Assembly: GCA_002427975.1 (NCBI GenBank)
Contig: DIZT01000228.1
Location: 1 to 7,482 of the forward strand
Source of the DNA: Micrococcaceae bacterium UBA6021
GTDB taxonomy: Bacteria > Actinomycetota > Actinomycetes > Actinomycetales > Micrococcaceae
Length of the DNA: 7,482 nucleotides
Direction: 5' to 3'
A program made the translations under genes and the position numbers. This document shows, piece by piece, positions 5,153-7,482 of this stretch; the first letter of the stretch is position 1, and every line of letters begins with the position of its first letter. The notes beneath the pieces were generated by a model. It saw only the letters and a list, made by a program, of their open reading frames with translations, had not been told where the DNA came from and ran no database searches.

Positions 5153-7341
5153 AACCGATTCCGGTCAACGACGCCGGGCTGCGTGCATTGCTTGGCGCCG
5201 ACGACATACCTGCCATCGCCGGCGTCGTGGTGTCGTTGATGGAGGAGGACGGGTGGCCGGACGATCTGGCCGACACCGGCTACTCGGCTTTTGTGGATGC
5301 TGTTCAACTCGCCGTCGTGAAGGTCGCTGCCAGTTTTCAACATGCACTGGCGGCACCCACGCCGCAGCAGATCAAAGACCAGATCGACGTGGTCAAGGCG
5401 TCTGCTGCGTCATCGGTCAAGGCGGCGGTCAAGAACGCCATGTCCGGCTGGCAGCTCATCTGGTACGGGACCTTCGGTGACAATGACGACGGTGTCGGCA
5501 CGGAGGCCTTCACCACCACCACCGATGAACTCGTGGCCACCCCGGCCATCACCATCAACAGGCGCTGGTCCGGGGATGAATCCGGGGACGGGGACTGGGA
5601 ACTGAGTGGAGTGTTCCGCGGCTTCCCGCAGGTGGACTGCCACCTTGAATCGCTCTTCGCCTTCAGTTCCGGCGGCAATGTCCGGCAGGGGGAGTCCCAT
5701 GCCAAGAGTTTCGACGCCATGCGGGCTTTCCGGGAAGGTGGATTCCGCGAGTTTCCGGGTCTGGGCGCCTGGTGGGGTGAATTCACCACGGCGAGCCCGG
5801 CGTTGGCCTTGCTTGCGGAGAAGCGGCCCGAAGTGCAGGATGCACTGAACGGCCTGCTGCACGACGTCGGCACCTGGCTTGAGGATAGGACGGCCGGGAT
5901 CGACCGGCAGTCACGGGCACGCCTGAACACGGTCCTGGATGCCCTGGCCCAGGATGCTCCAGGGCGCACCGCGCGGGTGGTCCGCCAGGCGAAACGCGTG
6001 GTGGAGCGGCTGGACGGGGCCACTTTTGAGGATGCCCTGCGGATCACCGCGGAGATCAAACCGGTGGGAAGGACACCCCGGATAGCGCCTGCTGAATCCG
6101 CCTCCGGGCTCCAACCGGCCAACACTCCGCTGACCAGTTTCCTGGTGTCACTGGCGGACCCGTCAGTGCTGGCAGGCTACCGCCGGGACCCGGCATCGGT
6201 TGTTGCGGCGGCGAATCTGAGTCCGGAGGAGACCACAGCCGTGCTGGAGGGGCAACGCGGAAGGCTTCGGCTGGGTGCGCTGGCGGAACTTGAACGGGCG
6301 GGCTACGCGGCGCTGGTCACGGACAAGCTCGCCCCCGGCCAAGGGGCCATGGACCCGATCACCATCAACACGAACAATTTCAATAACAACACCATCAATA
6401 TCCAGACAACCTACAATTCGAGCACCAACACCAGCAACGACAACACGATGGTGACCACCAGCAATGACAACACCACCACAACCACCACCAATGCAAGCGA
6501 TTGGCGGGACCGGGCGCTGACTGACATCGAAGGTGCCGTCCGGTACTTTGCCGGTCTGGACTTCAAGGAACCGGGAAGCCTGCAGGTTGTAGGCTCCGGA
6601 ATCCTGCCGATCAGTGACATGAGCATCGGGGCGCAGGCGCAGATCATGGCGGCGGACATCGTGCTCTACTGCGTTGCCGATCCGGCCACGGAACTGCGGA
6701 TCCATGAGCTGAATCCGCGCTCCACGTCGCTCTACGGTCTGTACGGAAACGGAGTCCCGCGGATCGAAACCTACCGGGCCATGGTGGACGCCATGCTCGA
6801 GCAGGTCCGGCGGGGCCGGCGCACCTGTGCCGTGTTCTATGGGCACCCCGGGGTGTTCGCGTGGTCCACCCATGAGGCCATCCGCCGGGCCCGCAGCGAG
6901 GGTTACAGGGCCGAGATGGGATCCGCCGTGTCGGCGCAGGACAGCCTGTTTGCTGACCTGGGACTGGATCCGTCGTCGTTCGGCCTGATGACACTGGACG
7001 CCACAGACTTCCTGATCAGGAACCGTTCCCTGGACCCCTCCATGCATGTCCTGCTCTGGCAGGCCGAATGTGCCGGCGATGATGGCTTCAACTTCGCCGG
7101 ATACCGGCGGCACAATTTCCCGATCCTGATCGAAAGAGTCAGTGGGTTTTATCCGCCGGACCATCCGGTGGTGATCTACGACGCGTCCACCTTTGGCCAT
7201 CTGCCTCCGGTGATTCAACTCAAACGCCTCGACACCATCAAGGCGTCGGACCTGTCCGGCATCTCGACGCTCTACCTTCCGCCGGCGACCACCCCGGAGA
7301 CCGACCGGACGATGCTCGAGAGGCTGGGATTGCTGGCTTAA
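5128..7341 (+). CDS. Borosin-like alpha-N-methyltransferase fused to a precursor-like leader segment
   Basis: The frame gives 737 residues from a GTG at 5128 that has no ribosome site, so it is the downstream part of the gene beginning at 4883 (about 819 residues once the frameshift is repaired). Order in this numbering: 1 to about 170, rest of the uncharacterised N-terminal domain ('KPIPVNDAG', 'VVVSLMEEDGWPDD', 'GDWELSGVF'); about 186-258, helical segment 'DAMRAFREGGFREFPGLGAW'; about 333-388, a leader-like helical segment; 409-457, Asn/Thr-rich tract; about 484-718, SAM-dependent methylase of the tetrapyrrole-methylase fold (PF00590 type). The last has 'VVGSGILPI', 'VFYGHPGVF', 'QDSLFADLGLDP', 'DATDFLIRNRSLDP' and the ending 'STLYLPP', the pattern of borosin methyltransferases that methylate backbone amides of a peptide. 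Tyr536, Tyr539, Arg545, Tyr549 and Tyr571 reproduce the Y-x2-Y-x5-R-x3-Y-x21-Y spacing of the OphMA active site. Fold and subfamily are confident; peptide substrate and activity are inferred. Confidence 0.85.
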   Translation: MGRWSTKLKPIPVNDAGLRALLGADDIPAIAGVVVSLMEEDGWPDDLADTGYSAFVDAVQLAVVKVAASFQHALAAPTPQQIKDQIDVVKASAASSVKAAVKNAMSGWQLIWYGTFGDNDDGVGTEAFTTTTDELVATPAITINRRWSGDESGDGDWELSGVFRGFPQVDCHLESLFAFSSGGNVRQGESHAKSFDAMRAFREGGFREFPGLGAWWGEFTTASPALALLAEKRPEVQDALNGLLHDVGTWLEDRTAGIDRQSRARLNTVLDALAQDAPGRTARVVRQAKRVVERLDGATFEDALRITAEIKPVGRTPRIAPAESASGLQPANTPLTSFLVSLADPSVLAGYRRDPASVVAAANLSPEETTAVLEGQRGRLRLGALAELERAGYAALVTDKLAPGQGAMDPITINTNNFNNNTINIQTTYNSSTNTSNDNTMVTTSNDNTTTTTTNASDWRDRALTDIEGAVRYFAGLDFKEPGSLQVVGSGILPISDMSIGAQAQIMAADIVLYCVADPATELRIHELNPRSTSLYGLYGNGVPRIETYRAMVDAMLEQVRRGRRTCAVFYGHPGVFAWSTHEAIRRARSEGYRAEMGSAVSAQDSLFADLGLDPSSFGLMTLDATDFLIRNRSLDPSMHVLLWQAECAGDDGFNFAGYRRHNFPILIERVSGFYPPDHPVVIYDASTFGHLPPVIQLKRLDTIKASDLSGISTLYLPPATTPETDRTMLERLGLLA
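6124..6290 (+). other. Segment resembling a split-borosin precursor leader/binding domain
   Basis: The encoded sequence includes 'TSFLVSLADPSVLAGYRRDP', then A-S-V-V-A-A-A-N-L-S-P-E-E and 'TTAVLEGQRGRLRLGAL'. This follows the pattern F-x2-L-x-x-D-x-x-L-x-x-Y-x-x-D-P-x-x-V-x-x-x-x-x-L-[ST]-x-E-E-x-x-A-[VI]-x-x-G seen in leaders of split-borosin precursors of the SonA type, which dock on their methyltransferase. Here it is in the same chain, N-terminal to the methyltransferase domain. Assignment is from memory of the family. Confidence 0.55.
6352..6498 (+). repeat. Asn/Thr-rich low-complexity tract inside the methyltransferase gene
   Basis: Forty-nine codons are dominated by AAC/AAT and ACC/ACA (opening 'DPITINTNNFNNNTINIQTT', then Ser/Asn/Asp/Thr repeats with short direct repeats such as 'TTSNDNTTTTTTN'). 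They lie directly between the leader-like segment and the methylase domain. The tract is much lower in G than the flanking sequence. It is either a flexible linker or, by position after the leader-like segment, a candidate core peptide. Confidence 0.75.
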
Positions 7342-7381
7342 CTTTGGTGTCCGGGACCGGGCCAGGTCAGCTCAGCCAGCG

Positions 7382-7408
7382 GCCGCCGTCGGGAATTACG
7401 ACGGCGGC
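7382..7408. terminator. Strong bidirectional hairpin terminator (right copy)
   Basis: The same 27-base hairpin as at 1123-1149 (10-bp stem, 7-base loop) lies 40 bases after the stop of the methyltransferase gene and before the reverse-strand SRPBCC gene. It would end both. Confidence 0.7.
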
Positions 7409-7435
7409 GTGCCGGCTGGGGTGCCGCGGGTCGCC

Positions 7436-7482
7436 TCAGGTGTACATGAGTGAGCCCGGTGTGGTGAGCTTTTCGCCGGTTT
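7436..7482 (-). CDS. AHSA1/SRPBCC-family protein, C-terminal end only
   Basis: The reverse strand gives the last 15 residues (E-T-G-E-K-L-T-T-P-G-S-L-M-Y-T) with the stop at 7436-7438. They differ from the fragment at 1176-1337 only in the last residue over the shared part. The gene body lies outside the window and is presumably the intact copy. Family assignment is carried over from the longer left fragment. Confidence 0.65.
   Translation of the reverse strand, partial: TGEKLTTPGSLMYT

Larger units (their letters stand above)
7370..7482 (+). repeat. Right direct repeat: terminator plus SRPBCC gene 3' end
   Basis: Partner of the repeat at 1107-1221, in the same orientation, about 94% identical over the part visible here and cut by the window edge. 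Confidence 0.85.

Noticed and set aside
6352..6498. CRISPR or tandem-repeat array
   Set aside because: The repetition comes from Asn/Thr codons in frame; there are no regular repeat-spacer units.
6163..7218. Long reverse-strand frame of 351 codons opposite the methyltransferase domain
   Set aside because: Antisense to strongly supported methylase motifs, with no family resemblance of its own.
1107..7482. Insertion sequence or integrative element with a recombinase
   Set aside because: No transposase, integrase, terminal inverted repeats or tRNA is visible between the direct repeats.

Overview
The window looks like chromosome from a high-GC actinobacterium. Protein style (GYD-domain protein, AHSA1-type SRPBCC protein, EntS-like MFS exporter with a MarR regulator, GTG starts, GC-rich hairpin terminators without long U tracts) points to the Arthrobacter/Pseudarthrobacter group of Micrococcaceae. 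That placement is an inference from sequence flavour, not from a search.

Left flank (1-1340): a decayed stretch. It holds a reverse-strand alpha/beta-hydrolase pseudogene with an internal out-of-frame deletion (1-459), a possible short remnant of an AHSA1-like gene (about 510-602), an intact small GYD-domain gene with a good promoter (772-1092), a strong hairpin, and a severed 3' end of an AHSA1/SRPBCC gene (1176 to about 1337, reverse).

Middle (1396-3920): a 223-aa membrane-anchored protein of unknown function (forward) faces a marR-MFS exporter operon (reverse). The two regulator/exporter genes overlap by ATGA. The exporter frame has no stop after its membrane domain and runs 442 nt antisense through the neighbouring gene. 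Overlapping palindromes in front of marR form a likely operator.

Right part (4155-7341): the most unusual content. Three forward genes encode (1) a 75-aa protein with a Pro-Cys-x2-Cys motif, (2) a 139-aa protein rich in Cys and Trp, and (3) a very long multidomain protein now split by a one-base deletion near 5120. Restored, it would be about 819 residues: an uncharacterised N-terminal domain, a helical section, a segment resembling the leader/binding domain of split-borosin precursors, an Asn/Thr-rich low-complexity segment, and a C-terminal SAM-dependent methylase domain of the borosin alpha-N-methyltransferase type with all five signature Tyr/Arg positions in place. This suggests a RiPP-like, self-modifying or precursor-fused methyltransferase locus.

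Right edge (7370-7482): the hairpin and SRPBCC 3' end seen at 1107-1221 are repeated at about 94% identity. The roughly 6.2 kb between them is therefore bracketed by direct repeats, as expected if it was inserted or duplicated at the junction between the GYD gene and an SRPBCC gene.
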